Shown: positions 21,043 to 29,876 of the stretch, piece after piece
How the letters are laid out: the number at the start of each line of letters is the position of its first letter
Numbering within the stretch: the stretch's first letter is position 1
Source: Magnetospirillum sulfuroxidans
GTDB lineage: Bacteria > Pseudomonadota > Alphaproteobacteria > Rhodospirillales > Magnetospirillaceae
DNA length: 64,000 nucleotides
Assembly: GCF_018224925.1 (NCBI RefSeq)
Contig: NZ_JAGTUF010000006.1
Coordinates: forward strand, 1-64,000
Reading direction: 5' to 3'
Position numbers and translations under genes: made by a program
The notes under the pieces: model-generated
What the model saw: the letters and a program-made list of their open reading frames with translations, nothing else
Told to the model about the DNA's origin: nothing
Databases searched by the model: none

Positions 21043-22011
21043 ATGAATCGTTGGGATGGGATCGACGAATTTGTCGCCGTCGCCGAAACCGGCAGCTTTT
21101 CGCAAGCGGCCAAGCGGTTGCGGGTGTCGTCGTCACAGGTCAGCCGGCAGGTGGCGGCGCTGGAGGACCGCCTGCACACGCCATTGTTTTACCGTACCAC
21201 CCGCTCCGTCGCCCTGACCGAGACCGGCCGCACCCTGCTGGGCCAGTGCCAAAGCCTGATCGCGGGCCGCGACGCCGCCCTGGCCTCGGTCAATGTGGCG
21301 GATGAGGAGCCGTGGGGCTTGCTGCGCATGACCTGCTCGGTCGCCTATGGCGAAATGTTCGTAATGCCCCTGGTCACCGACTTTCTGCAACGCCATCCCG
21401 GCTTGCGGGTCGAGGTCGACCTGACCAACGCCACCCTTGATCTGGTGCAAGGCGGTTACGATCTGGCGGTGCGGCTGGGGCGCTTAAGTGATTCCAGCCT
21501 GATCGCCACCCGGTTGGCCCCGCGCGTCATGTATCTGTGCGCCGCCCCCGATTATCTGGCGCGCCATGGCCGTCCGACACAACTGGCCGCATTGGCCGAG
21601 CATCAATGCCTGATCGGCACCAGCGATACCTGGATATTGGATGATGGCGGCCGCGAATGGCCGTTCAAGCCGCGCGGCCGCTGGCGCTGCAACAGCGGTT
21701 CCAGCGTCCTGCACGCGGCGTTGCGCGGCCTCGGCATCTGCCAATTACCCGATTATTACGTGCAGGAACATCTGCGCGCCGGCCGATTGGAATCCGTGCT
21801 GGATGCCCACCGGCCCCCGCATACCGGCGTCTGGGCGGTCTACCCGGAACGGCGTCATCTGTCGGCCAAGGTGCGGCGGATGATCGCCTTGCTTAAGGAA
21901 GGGCTGGCGGCACGGCCGGAATATGGCGGTGGCTCAGCTTCCCTTGGCCGCCTTGATGAAGGCGGCGATCTTGGCGGCGTCCTTGATTCCGGGGGCGCTT
22001 TCGACCCCTGA
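21043..22011 (+). CDS. LysR-family transcriptional regulator
   Basis: A 322-residue LysR-type regulator of the CrgA/AaeR-like subgroup. The winged helix at residues 1-60 is clear (FVAVAETGSFSQAAKRLRVSSSQVSRQVAALE), followed by the periplasmic-binding-protein-like effector domain. It is divergent from frmA-fghA and may regulate it. The C-terminus is odd: after the usual end near residue 300 the frame continues through a Gly/Asp-rich tail that overlaps the opposing trpF gene by 78 bases. That tail is probably a read-on extension rather than a functional domain. Confidence 0.88.
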   Translation: MNRWDGIDEFVAVAETGSFSQAAKRLRVSSSQVSRQVAALEDRLHTPLFYRTTRSVALTETGRTLLGQCQSLIAGRDAALASVNVADEEPWGLLRMTCSVAYGEMFVMPLVTDFLQRHPGLRVEVDLTNATLDLVQGGYDLAVRLGRLSDSSLIATRLAPRVMYLCAAPDYLARHGRPTQLAALAEHQCLIGTSDTWILDDGGREWPFKPRGRWRCNSGSSVLHAALRGLGICQLPDYYVQEHLRAGRLESVLDAHRPPHTGVWAVYPERRHLSAKVRRMIALLKEGLAARPEYGGGSASLGRLDEGGDLGGVLDSGGAFDP

Positions 22012-22572
22012 CGACACATCCACCGCCGGAGCGCCGCTGATGCGGATAGCTTCGGCGACGTTGGCCGGGGTCAGGCCGCCAGCCAGCATCCACGGCAGCG
22101 GCGCCTTGTAGCCGGCCAGGATGGTCCAATCGAAGCTGGCGGCATTGCCGCCGGGCAGGACGGCGCCCTGGGGCGGCTTGGCGTCAAACAGCAGATGGTC
22201 GGCGACGTCGAAGAACGGTTCGGCCTGGGCCAGATCGGCGGCGCTTTCCACCGCGATCACCTTCATCACCGGCACGGCGAATTCGCGGCGGATGGCGTCA
22301 AGGCGTTCCGGCGTTTCCGAACCGTGGAATTGCAGCAGATCCAGCCGCACATGACCCAGGACTTCATCCAGGAAGGCGTCTTGGGCATCGACGAACAGGC
22401 CGACCAGACCGATTCCTTCGATGAATTGGGTCAGTTCGGCGGCGCGTTCGGGGGTGACGAAGCGCGGGCTTTTGGCGAAGAACACCAAGCCCAGATAATC
22501 GGCGCCGGCCTCGATGGCGGCGTCCATGGCCTCTTCGTCGGTCAGGCCGCAGATTTTGACGTCGACGCTCAC
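21934..22572 (-). CDS. trpF: Phosphoribosylanthranilate isomerase
   Basis: A 212-residue TIM-barrel enzyme for step three of tryptophan synthesis. The catalytic Cys is in VKICGLTDEEAM and the general acid Asp in GLFVDAQ. The phosphate-binding end is MLAGGLTPANVAEAI and VDVSSGVESAPGIKD. Its ATG overlaps the pyrF stop by four bases (22569-22572). In many alphaproteobacteria trpF is followed by trpB-trpA. Here the downstream neighbour is the convergent lysR, so trpBA must lie elsewhere. Confidence 0.96.
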   Translation of the reverse strand: MSVDVKICGLTDEEAMDAAIEAGADYLGLVFFAKSPRFVTPERAAELTQFIEGIGLVGLFVDAQDAFLDEVLGHVRLDLLQFHGSETPERLDAIRREFAVPVMKVIAVESAADLAQAEPFFDVADHLLFDAKPPQGAVLPGGNAASFDWTILAGYKAPLPWMLAGGLTPANVAEAIRISGAPAVDVSSGVESAPGIKDAAKIAAFIKAAKGS

Positions 22573-23276
22573 CCGTTCAACTCCTCAAGGATGCGCTTGG
22601 CGGCGTCGGCCGGATAGCTGGCGGCGGTGATCGGACGGCCGATGACCAAGATATCGGCACCGCGTTCCATGGCCTCTTTGGGCGTCATCACCCGCTTTTG
22701 GTCGCCGGCCTCGGCCCAGGCGGGGCGGATGCCCGGCACCACCAAGGCCATGGCCGGTCCGACCATGGAGCGGACGGTCTCGACCTCGTGCGGGGAACAG
22801 ACCAAGCCATCGACGCCGGACGCCTGGGTCAGCACCGCCAGCCGCTTGACCTGTTCCAGCACGCTGCCGGAAAAGCCCACGGATTCCATGGCCGATTGAT
22901 CCATGCTGGTCAGGATCGACACCGCCAGCACCTTGACGCGGGGGCGATCGACCTTGGCCGCGGCATCCTTGGCCGCGTCCACCGCCGCCTTCATCATGGC
23001 GAAGCCGCCAGAGGCGTGAATGGTGGTGTAGCGGGCCGCCAAGGGGGCGATGCCGCGCATGGCCCCGGCCACCGTGTTGGGGATGTCGTGGAATTTCAGA
23101 TCGAGAAACACCGGCATGCCCAGCGCGGTGATCGCCTCGATGCCGGCGGGGCCGTTGGCGGTAAAGAATTCCAGCCCCAGCTTGACCCCGCCGACCAAGC
23201 CCTTGAGCTTGGCGACCAGATCAGCGGCCTGATTGACATTGGTGGTGTCAAGGGCGACGTAAACGGGATTGGGCAT
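22569..23276 (-). CDS. pyrF: Orotidine 5'-phosphate decarboxylase
   Basis: A 235-residue decarboxylase that makes UMP from OMP. It has the DxKxxD catalytic element LDLKFHDIPNTV, the substrate-binding GLEFFTANGP segment, and the phosphate-binding end VIGRPITAASYPADAA. It lies in the same direction as lapA and ihfB upstream and is translationally coupled to trpF downstream, forming a mixed housekeeping operon common in alphaproteobacteria. Confidence 0.96.
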   Translation of the reverse strand: MPNPVYVALDTTNVNQAADLVAKLKGLVGGVKLGLEFFTANGPAGIEAITALGMPVFLDLKFHDIPNTVAGAMRGIAPLAARYTTIHASGGFAMMKAAVDAAKDAAAKVDRPRVKVLAVSILTSMDQSAMESVGFSGSVLEQVKRLAVLTQASGVDGLVCSPHEVETVRSMVGPAMALVVPGIRPAWAEAGDQKRVMTPKEAMERGADILVIGRPITAASYPADAAKRILEELNG

Positions 23277-23300
23277 AAGGCCCCCTTGAAGAAGATGTTA

Positions 23301-23618
23301 TCAGGCGGCGCGATCGTCGGTGACGGCGGCGACAGACATTTGGGCGGATTGGGCCGCCTGTAACTGACGTTCCAGCGAATCGGCGCGGCGACGTTGTTCG
23401 CGGGCGCGGCGGCGTGCCCCATGACCGGACAGCCACATGGCGACGGCGCCGATGACGATGCCCTTGATCAAGGCGCCGAGCACCGCCAAATAGACCGGCA
23501 GGTCCATGGCCCAGGGCAGCGGCCACAATTCCAGGCGGACTTCATGCCGATTGGCGATGGCGAAGATCACGATCAGCAGAGCGATGGGGGTGGCCAGCAG
23601 CCAGCCGAGCCAACGCAT
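23301..23618 (-). CDS. LapA-domain inner-membrane protein
   Basis: A 105-residue protein with two hydrophobic helices (residues about 3-22 and 40-62) and a C-terminal basic coiled-coil segment (RRRAREQRRRADSLERQLQA). This is the lipopolysaccharide-assembly protein A (DUF1049) layout, and its position next to ihfB and pyrF is the usual one. In enterobacteria LapA works with LapB to control LPS synthesis; that role is assumed, not shown, here. Confidence 0.85.
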   Translation of the reverse strand: MRWLGWLLATPIALLIVIFAIANRHEVRLELWPLPWAMDLPVYLAVLGALIKGIVIGAVAMWLSGHGARRRAREQRRRADSLERQLQAAQSAQMSVAAVTDDRAA

Positions 23619-23623
23619 GCGCC

Positions 23624-23911
23624 TTACTCGTCGCCGGCGTTCAACCGCTCGCGCAGTTGCTTGCCGGTCTTGAAGAAGGGCACCACCTTGCCATCCACCG
23701 CCACTTGCTCGCCGGTCCGCGGATTGCGGCCTTGGCGGGCGTCGCGGCTTTTCACCGAAAAAGCGCCGAAACCGCGCAATTCCACCCGGTCGCCACGGGC
23801 CAGGGCGCCGGCGATCTCGTCGAAAATCGTGGTGACGATGCGTTCCACGTCACGCTGATACAAATGCGGGTTCTTTTCCGCCAGGCGGGCGATCAGCTCC
23901 GACTTGGTCAT
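23624..23911 (-). CDS. ihfB: Integration host factor beta subunit
   Basis: A 95-residue DNA-bending HU/IHF-family protein (start [17 protein letters not shown]). The beta-arm region is [24 protein letters not shown], with the intercalating-proline motif RNPRTG. Dimerises with IhfA to bend DNA sharply. Its start overlaps the stop of the upstream histidine kinase by four bases. That is an unusual parent operon, because ihfB normally follows rpsA. Confidence 0.95.
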   Translation of the reverse strand: MTKSELIARLAEKNPHLYQRDVERIVTTIFDEIAGALARGDRVELRGFGAFSVKSRDARQGRNPRTGEQVAVDGKVVPFFKTGKQLRERLNAGDE

Positions 23912-26121
23912 GGCGTGGTTTCCACTTCAGGTCTGTTGTCGGTCGCAGCCTGCCCAAGCCCCGCCCCCGAGTCAACTACATGGTGCTCGGCGGGGCCTGG
24001 CAAGGTGAAGAAGAAGGTGGTTCCCAGGCCTTCCCCCTCGGAGGAAAGCCAGATGCGGCCGCCATGGCGCTCGACGATCTTGCGGCAGACGGCAAGGCCG
24101 ATGCCGGTGCCTTCATAGGCTTGAGCCGAATGCAGGCGCTGGAAGATCATGAACACCCGGTCGGCCTGATCGGCGGGAATGCCGATGCCGTTATCGCTGA
24201 CGAAGAAGACGCCGGCGGGGTCGCAGCCGATGCGGATATGGGGCGGGCGGTTGGGGTCGCGGTATTTCAGCGCGTTGCCCACCACGTTTTGCAACAAACG
24301 CTCCAGTTGGCTGCGATCCCCCCGGACCTGGGGCAGGGGGGCGCGCTCGATGGTCGCCGCCGCTTCGGCGATGGGGCCGGTCAGCAAAGCCAGGGCGGCG
24401 TTCAAGGCTTCGTCCATAAGGACGGTGTCGTTGTGCAGCGGCCGATGGCTGACGCGGGAATAATCCAGCAGATCACCGACCAGGGACTGCATCCGCTTGG
24501 CCCCATCGGTGAGGAAGTTCAGATAATCGCGGACGTCTTGTTCGACATCCGGCCCAAGCCGGCGTTCCAGCAAGGTGGCGAAACTGGAAATCTGCCGCAA
24601 GGGTTGCTTGAGATCGTGGCTGGCCACATAGGCGAATTGTTCGAGGTCCTGGTTTGAACGCTTCAATTCATCAAGCAGGCTGGCCAGCTTTTCCTCGGCC
24701 AGCTTGCGGTCGGTGATGTTGAGCTTGATTCCCAGATAATTGGTGATCCGGCCTTCGAGATTGCGGATGGGCTGAATGGATGCCTGTTCCCAATAAAGCG
24801 TCCCGTCCTTGCGGCGGTTGACGAATTCCCCCCGCCATTGCTCGCCCCTGTCCAGGGTCGACCACAAACTCTGATAGGTTTCCTCGGCCGTCAGCCCGGA
24901 TTTCAACAGCGACGGCATCTGGCCGATGACTTCATCGGGGTGATAGCCGGTGGCTTGCAGGAAGCTTGGATTGACGTATTGGATGCGGCGCTCCAGATCG
25001 GTGATGACCACCGAAACCGGACTTTGTTCCACCGCGCGGGTCAGCATGTGCATGCGGTGGGCGTTTTCCATGGCGGCGGTGATGTCCGACCCGGTGCCGC
25101 GATAGCCGAGGAAATGGCCATCGTCATCGAAGCGCGGCACGCCGCTTTCCTTGACCCAGCATGGCCGGCCGCCATCATCTTCCATCCAGTACTTAAAGTC
25201 GCGGAACGAGCGATGGGCGGAGAGGTCTTCCAGGTGGTGTTGCCAGGTTTCGGCATCGACCTCCATCTTCGACGTCCCCAGGTCCCAGCGCCGCCGGCCC
25301 AACAAGGTGTCGGGCGAGCGCTTGGTGATGGTGGTGAAGGTGTCGGACAAAAAGACGTAGCGTTCGTCCTTGTCGGTTTCCCAGAACCAATCAGAATTGA
25401 TCTCGGAATATTCCCGGAACCGGGTCTCGCGTTCGGCCAGGTCGCCATAGAAGCTTTGCAGGCGGTCGGCCATGGTGTTGAAAGCCCGCGCCGTTTCCGC
25501 CAATTCGTCCGTGCCGCTGGCATCGATGCGATGGGCCATGTCGCCGTGGGCCAGTCGAATGCTGGCATCGCGCAAACGCCCCAACTGGCGGGTCAGATAA
25601 AGCCCCAGCATCAGCGAGAACAGGGCGACCAGCACCATTTCCAAGGCGGAAATGCCAAAGGCCCAGCGCCGCAGATGGGCGCTGGCGGCGGTCACCCCGT
25701 CGATGGCGATGCCGAATTGCACCCGGCCATAAGGCACGCCGGCAGCCAGGATATCGGTCTCGCGGTCCAAGACGCCGTCGGTGGCGCTGGCCAGGCTTTC
25801 ATCGGCGACAAAGCGGGTTTGGTCGGCGGGGAACTCGCCATATTGGGCCAGCACCCGGCCGTCTTTTTCGACGAAGCGGGCGTAGCGCAACTGGCCCGAG
25901 ACGGTTGCTTCGCGGGCGATGCTGTCCAAGGTGGCGAAATCCCAGGACAACAGGGCGTCTCGCGATGCCGCCGCCAGCAATTTCCCGGTGGTTTCCGCCC
26001 GGTTCAGCAATTCCTGTTCGGTTGAGCGCTGCAAGATTCCCAAGGTGCTGAGCACCAAAATGGTCAGCAGCACCGCTTCGATGACGGCAACGCCGAGGAC
26101 GGTTTTTGTCCGAAATTTCAT
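23908..26121 (-). CDS. Membrane PAS/PAC sensor histidine kinase
   Basis: A 737-residue sensor kinase. Transmembrane helices are at about residues 8-30 and 155-175, with a periplasmic domain between them. HAMP is at about 180-230, followed by two PAS/PAC units (residues about 245-370 and 380-495; the second contains [19 protein letters not shown]). The HisKA box is [15 protein letters not shown], and the ATPase domain has [21 protein letters not shown] and [18 protein letters not shown]. No response regulator is adjacent. Its start overlaps the end of the PhnD-like gene by four bases, so the binding protein probably presents a ligand to the periplasmic domain. It is also coupled to ihfB downstream. 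Confidence 0.92.
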   Translation of the reverse strand: MKFRTKTVLGVAVIEAVLLTILVLSTLGILQRSTEQELLNRAETTGKLLAAASRDALLSWDFATLDSIAREATVSGQLRYARFVEKDGRVLAQYGEFPADQTRFVADESLASATDGVLDRETDILAAGVPYGRVQFGIAIDGVTAASAHLRRWAFGISALEMVLVALFSLMLGLYLTRQLGRLRDASIRLAHGDMAHRIDASGTDELAETARAFNTMADRLQSFYGDLAERETRFREYSEINSDWFWETDKDERYVFLSDTFTTITKRSPDTLLGRRRWDLGTSKMEVDAETWQHHLEDLSAHRSFRDFKYWMEDDGGRPCWVKESGVPRFDDDGHFLGYRGTGSDITAAMENAHRMHMLTRAVEQSPVSVVITDLERRIQYVNPSFLQATGYHPDEVIGQMPSLLKSGLTAEETYQSLWSTLDRGEQWRGEFVNRRKDGTLYWEQASIQPIRNLEGRITNYLGIKLNITDRKLAEEKLASLLDELKRSNQDLEQFAYVASHDLKQPLRQISSFATLLERRLGPDVEQDVRDYLNFLTDGAKRMQSLVGDLLDYSRVSHRPLHNDTVLMDEALNAALALLTGPIAEAAATIERAPLPQVRGDRSQLERLLQNVVGNALKYRDPNRPPHIRIGCDPAGVFFVSDNGIGIPADQADRVFMIFQRLHSAQAYEGTGIGLAVCRKIVERHGGRIWLSSEGEGLGTTFFFTLPGPAEHHVVDSGAGLGQAATDNRPEVETTP

Positions 26122-26945
26122 GGCGCCGCCCCCTTCAACAGCGTCTCGACCGCATTTCCGCTCAACGAGCGGATCGGGTCATAGGTATGATCGTCGGCCA
26201 AGGCAACCCCCAACAAGGCCGCTCGGGCCAGCACCGCCTTGCCGGCATCATCGCCATCGAGGGAAAACAGCACCGCTTGCAGATGGGCCGCCCGCGCTTG
26301 ACCAATGCGGGGCAGGACGAAGATCGGATAGGCGGGAAACGCTTCGGTGATCAGGACGACGCGCAGAAAGGCGCGGACATCCATGCCTTGACGGGTCAAC
26401 GTCCGCACGGCGCCGCCTCCGGCATCGGCGATTCCGTCAAGCACGGCGCGATAAACCGATTCATCCGATGACAGGGTCATTTCCTGAACGTCGACGTCGC
26501 CGCGGAGCAGGCTGGCCCGATTGAGGACCGTCGCCCCCAGGGCGCTGGCGGCGGGAAAGGCCACTTTGCGCCCGTGCAGGTCCTGAATGCTCCGCACCGG
26601 CGAATCGCCGCGCACGACCAAGACGCCTTGTTCATCCTGACGTTGCCGGGCAATGGCGCGGGCGCCCAAGGCTTGGGCGGCGGCCACGTACAAGACCGGG
26701 CTGCCATAGATCACGTCATACTCGCCGGCCAGCACCCGGCGTTCGAATTCCTTGATGTCAGGGGCGGTACGAAAGGTCAGGGAGGCGCCAAAGCGCCGGC
26801 CGGCTTCTTCGAGCAAGGGGACCCAGCTTTCGGCCAACCGGCTGGCCGATTGTTGCGGGGTTATGCCGACCACCAGCCCTTCTTCGGCATGGACGCGGCC
26901 GGCCCACACAAGCGCCAGCATAAAGACCACCACCCCCTTGCGCAT
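26118..26945 (-). CDS. PhnD-like periplasmic substrate-binding protein
   Basis: A 275-residue exported binding protein: signal peptide MRKGVVVFMLALVWAGRVHA, then a phosphate/phosphonate (PhnD/PtxB-type) fold. Recognisable parts are LVVGITPQQSASRLAESWVP, YDVIYGSPVLYVAAAQALG and LHGRKVAFPAASALGA. No ABC permease or ATPase accompanies it. Its stop overlaps the start of the histidine kinase, so it likely acts as a sensory accessory subunit, a known use of this family. The ligand is unknown; phosphonate is not implied. Confidence 0.87.
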   Translation of the reverse strand: MRKGVVVFMLALVWAGRVHAEEGLVVGITPQQSASRLAESWVPLLEEAGRRFGASLTFRTAPDIKEFERRVLAGEYDVIYGSPVLYVAAAQALGARAIARQRQDEQGVLVVRGDSPVRSIQDLHGRKVAFPAASALGATVLNRASLLRGDVDVQEMTLSSDESVYRAVLDGIADAGGGAVRTLTRQGMDVRAFLRVVLITEAFPAYPIFVLPRIGQARAAHLQAVLFSLDGDDAGKAVLARAALLGVALADDHTYDPIRSLSGNAVETLLKGAAP

Positions 26946-26987
26946 GCGGCCCAGAACCTCCCCCGATATGGCCGCCGAACGACCTTA

Positions 26988-27017
26988 ATTTTAGCGGGGG
27001 TATGCTAACTTTTTCAA
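26988..27017 (-). promoter_or_regulatory. Promoter of the PhnD-kinase-ihfB operon
   Basis: Minus-strand TTGAAA (27017-27012), an 18-base spacer and TAAAAT (26993-26988), about 40 bases before the PhnD-like start. The -35 overlaps the dmeF stop codon. Confidence 0.45.
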
Positions 27018-27958
27018 CCGCCGCTGTCGAATCCCAAGGGCTGGATTTCCACGGTGAGATGGGAGATTTCCCCCAGATGGGAGAGCCGCGCCTTGTAGCT
27101 TTCAAGCGGTTGCGGCGCGGTCGAGGCGATGGCGACGATGGCGGCATGGTGGCCCGGCCCGATTTGCCAGACATGCAGATCGACAATCTGGTCGTGGGCG
27201 GTGACCAAGGCGGCGCGGATGGCGTCGGGTAAATCCTCGTCGTGGGGCAGCAAATCGACCAAAATGGCGCCGCTGTCTTTCATCAAGCCCCAAGACCAGC
27301 GCGCGATGACCACGGCGCCAACCAGCCCGATCATCGGATCAAGCCACGGCCAATCCCAGGCCCGGCCCAACAACAAGGCGGCGATGGCCAGGACGGAAGT
27401 CAAGGCGTCGGCGATGACGTGGATATAGGCGGCGCGCAAATTGTTGTCGTGGCCATGATGGTGGTGATGCTCATGGTGATCGTGGTCACCATGATGATGA
27501 TGAGCGTGACCGTCCTTGAGCAGCCAGGCCGAGGCCAGATTGACCAAAAGCCCCAGCACCGCCACGGCAATGGCTTGCTCGTATTGGATGGGAATGGGGG
27601 CGACCAGCCGCGCGGCGCTTTCCCAGGCGATCTGTAGCGCGACCAAGGCCAGGACCACGGCGCTGGTGAAGGCGGCCAGATCGCCCAAACGGCCGGTGCC
27701 AAAGCTATAGCGCCGATCATGGGCGTGACGGCGGGCAAAGAAATAGGCCAGCGCGGTTATCAGCAAGGCGGCGGCATGGGTGGACATATGCCAGCCATCG
27801 GCGACCAGGGCCATGGACCCGAACACGGTGCCGGCGCCGATTTCAAGCCCCATGGTCAGGGTGGTCAGAAGGATCACCGCCCAGGTGCGGCGCTCGTTGC
27901 GCTGTTGGTCGGGGCCCAGAAAGACGTGGGAATGTTCCAAGGATTGCAGCGATGCCAT
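27014..27958 (-). CDS. dmeF: CDF-family Ni/Co efflux transporter
   Basis: A 314-residue cation diffusion facilitator with six transmembrane helices. Metal-site motifs are ADGWHMSTHA in helix 2 and HVIADALTSVLAI in helix 5. A very His-rich cytoplasmic loop (residues about 150-173) lies between helices 4 and 5, and a C-terminal ferredoxin-like domain follows. The long His loop and the partner RcnR-like repressor immediately upstream identify the DmeF subgroup, which expels Co2+ and Ni2+ using the proton gradient. Expression is probably derepressed by metal through dmeR. Confidence 0.9.
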   Translation of the reverse strand: MASLQSLEHSHVFLGPDQQRNERRTWAVILLTTLTMGLEIGAGTVFGSMALVADGWHMSTHAAALLITALAYFFARRHAHDRRYSFGTGRLGDLAAFTSAVVLALVALQIAWESAARLVAPIPIQYEQAIAVAVLGLLVNLASAWLLKDGHAHHHHGDHDHHEHHHHHGHDNNLRAAYIHVIADALTSVLAIAALLLGRAWDWPWLDPMIGLVGAVVIARWSWGLMKDSGAILVDLLPHDEDLPDAIRAALVTAHDQIVDLHVWQIGPGHHAAIVAIASTAPQPLESYKARLSHLGEISHLTVEIQPLGFDSGG

Positions 27959-27971
27959 GGCCGGCCTCTCG

Positions 27972-28033
27972 TTTGGCGGAACTATTTCATATAGGTGCGC
28001 CGTTTGGCGGAACTATTTCATATAGGTGCGCAA
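27972..28033. repeat. Perfect 31-bp tandem duplication at the end of dmeR
   Basis: The 31 bases at 27972-28002 are repeated exactly and without a gap at 28003-28033. The right copy contains the last codons (TYMK) and stop of dmeR. The left copy is a duplicate lying after the stop, between dmeR and dmeF. The repeat unit includes TTTGGCGGAACTATTTCATA. This looks like a recent slipped-strand or recombination event. Confidence 0.95.
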
Positions 28034-28288
28034 GATTTGGATCAGTTCATCGGCGCCTTGCTGGCGCGCCTTTTGATCGGGGGCGTCAACCACATGATGG
28101 CCGACATGGCCCTCGACCAATTCAGCCATCAGGCCATTAACGGCGCCGCGGACCGACGCGACCAGTTGCAGCACGTCCAAGCAGCAATCGCCCTCACCCT
28201 CCAGCGCCCGCTCGATCGCTTCGACCTGTCCGCGGATGCGCCGGATCCGCGCCACCAGCTTGGGTTTGTCCTTGAATACGTGACTCAT
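28013..28288 (-). CDS. dmeR: RcnR/FrmR-family metal-responsive repressor
   Basis: A 91-residue all-helical CsoR/RcnR-family repressor with no classical helix-turn-helix (start MSHVFKDKPKLVARIRRIRGQ). Ligand residues typical of the Ni/Co group are visible: the N-terminal His3, the Cys in GDCCLDVLQLV, and the His cluster VEGHVGHHVVD. The ATG at 28288 follows GGAGGCAAG. It precedes dmeF in one operon. A G-tract operator flanked by inverted repeats lies just upstream. Confidence 0.9.
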   Translation of the reverse strand: MSHVFKDKPKLVARIRRIRGQVEAIERALEGEGDCCLDVLQLVASVRGAVNGLMAELVEGHVGHHVVDAPDQKARQQGADELIQILRTYMK

Positions 28289-28307
28289 GCCTTGCCTCCG
28301 ACGAAAT

Positions 28308-28328
28308 AATATAGGGGGGTATCCTATA
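28308..28328. promoter_or_regulatory. Putative DmeR operator with G-tract
   Basis: TATAGG (28310-28315) and CCTATA (28323-28328) flank the centre GGGGTAT, giving a run of six G bordered by AT-rich inverted repeats. This is the known operator pattern for RcnR/DmeR-type repressors. A TATATT -10 box for the minus-strand dmeRF transcript (28313-28308) lies within the site. Confidence 0.7.
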
Positions 28329-28422
28329 GAGTCCAGTTCGAAGAAGGCCTGGCGCACACGATTTTCTGGACAGCGGCCGGCAACCGCGCCAATAGTCGTG
28401 CCGATTATAGGGGTGAGGCGGG

Positions 28423-29874
28423 TTGTTCGATTTTCGTCCGGTCATTTTCGTCAACGGCATATTGCTGATCGTGCTGGCCGCCGCCATGGCGCTGCCGGCG
28501 GCGGTGGACTGGCTGTATGACGATTTGGATTGGCGCGTTTTCATGGTCGCCGGCCTTGTCACCTTGCTGGCCGGCCTGGGGATGGTCCTGGGAGCCCGGC
28601 CCGAGGGCCGGCTGGACCTGTCCACCCGCCAGGCTTTTTTGCTGACCACCCTGGCCTGGGTTTTCATGGCCGCCTTCGGCGCCTTGCCGTTCACTTTTTC
28701 CGCCTTGCACGTCAGCTATACCGACAGCTTCTTCGAGGCCATGTCGGGGCTGACCACCACCGGTTCCACCGTCTTGACCGGGCTGGACAGCATGGCCCAT
28801 GGCATCTTGCTGTGGCGCGCCATCCTGCATTGGCTGGGCGGTATCGGCATCATCGTCATGGCGGTGGCCATCTTGCCGATTCTGCGCATCGGCGGCATGC
28901 AATTGTTCAAGATGGAAAGCTCGGACAAGACCGACAAGGTCAAGCCGCGCACCTCGCAGGTGGCCAGCGGGATCGTCATGGTCTATGTGGTGCTGACGGT
29001 GCTGTGCGGCGGTTGCTTGTGGCTGGCCGGCATGACCCCGTTCGAGGCGGTGTGTCATGCCATGGCGACATTGTCGACCGGTGGATTTTCCACCTCGGAC
29101 GCTTCGGTCGGCAATTGGAGCAATCCGTGGATTCAGTGGATATTGACGCTGTTCATGGCCATTGGCGGCGCCACCTTCGTATTGTTCATCAGCCCGTGGC
29201 GGCGTGGCCGCTGGGCCATCCTGACCGATTCGCAGACCCGGTGGTATCTGCACTTTCTGGTCTTCTTCACCTTGCTTTTGACCCTATGGCAATGGGGGGT
29301 CAACGACTGGTCGCCCGGCGACGCCTTGCGCCATTCGGCCTTCAACGTCGTTTCCGTCGTCACCACCACCGGCTTCGCCTCGACCGATTATTCCTTGTGG
29401 GGCGGTTTGCCGCAGGTGATCTTCTTTTATCTGACCTTTATTGGCGGCTGTACCGGATCGACATCGGGCGGGGTCAAGATTTTCCGATGGGAAGTGCTGT
29501 TCGCCATGGCCGGGGTTCACCTGAAGCGTCTGTTGCATCCGCACGGCGTCTTCGTCATCGACTTCAACCGCCAGCGCATTTCCGATTCGGTGGTCGATTC
29601 GGTGTTGGGCTTTGTCGTCATGTATTTCCTGACCTTCGCCGTCTTCGCCCTGATCTTGACCATGACCGGCATGGATTTCGTCAGCGCCTTCACCGGTTCG
29701 GCCACCGCGCTCAGCAATGTCGGCCCCGGCCTGGGCGAGGTGATCGGCCCTGCCGGTAATTTCAAGCCGGTGCCGGATCTGGCCAAGTGGTTGCTGTCCT
29801 TTGAAATGATGCTGGGACGCCTGGAATTGTTCACCGTCTTGGTGCTGTTCTCGCGTTCGTTCTGGCGGGGGTGA
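28423..29874 (+). CDS. trkH: Potassium uptake protein TrkH (copy 1)
   Basis: A 483-residue TrkH/KtrB-type channel subunit. The four pore-loop filters are recognisable by their glycine motifs: SGLTTTGSTVLTG, ATLSTGGFSTSD, SVVTTTGFASTDY and ALSNVGPGLGEV. The N-terminus begins LFDFRPVIFVNGILL; the start is TTG with GAGG upstream. TrkH needs the regulatory subunit TrkA, which is not in the window. A paralogue follows within three bases, an unusual duplication. Confidence 0.92.
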   Translation: MFDFRPVIFVNGILLIVLAAAMALPAAVDWLYDDLDWRVFMVAGLVTLLAGLGMVLGARPEGRLDLSTRQAFLLTTLAWVFMAAFGALPFTFSALHVSYTDSFFEAMSGLTTTGSTVLTGLDSMAHGILLWRAILHWLGGIGIIVMAVAILPILRIGGMQLFKMESSDKTDKVKPRTSQVASGIVMVYVVLTVLCGGCLWLAGMTPFEAVCHAMATLSTGGFSTSDASVGNWSNPWIQWILTLFMAIGGATFVLFISPWRRGRWAILTDSQTRWYLHFLVFFTLLLTLWQWGVNDWSPGDALRHSAFNVVSVVTTTGFASTDYSLWGGLPQVIFFYLTFIGGCTGSTSGGVKIFRWEVLFAMAGVHLKRLLHPHGVFVIDFNRQRISDSVVDSVLGFVVMYFLTFAVFALILTMTGMDFVSAFTGSATALSNVGPGLGEVIGPAGNFKPVPDLAKWLLSFEMMLGRLELFTVLVLFSRSFWRG

Positions 29875-29876
29875 CG

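Noticed and set aside
27438-27515. CAT/GTG-rich low-complexity stretch
   Set aside because: Encodes the His-rich metal loop of the CDF transporter, not a repeat element.
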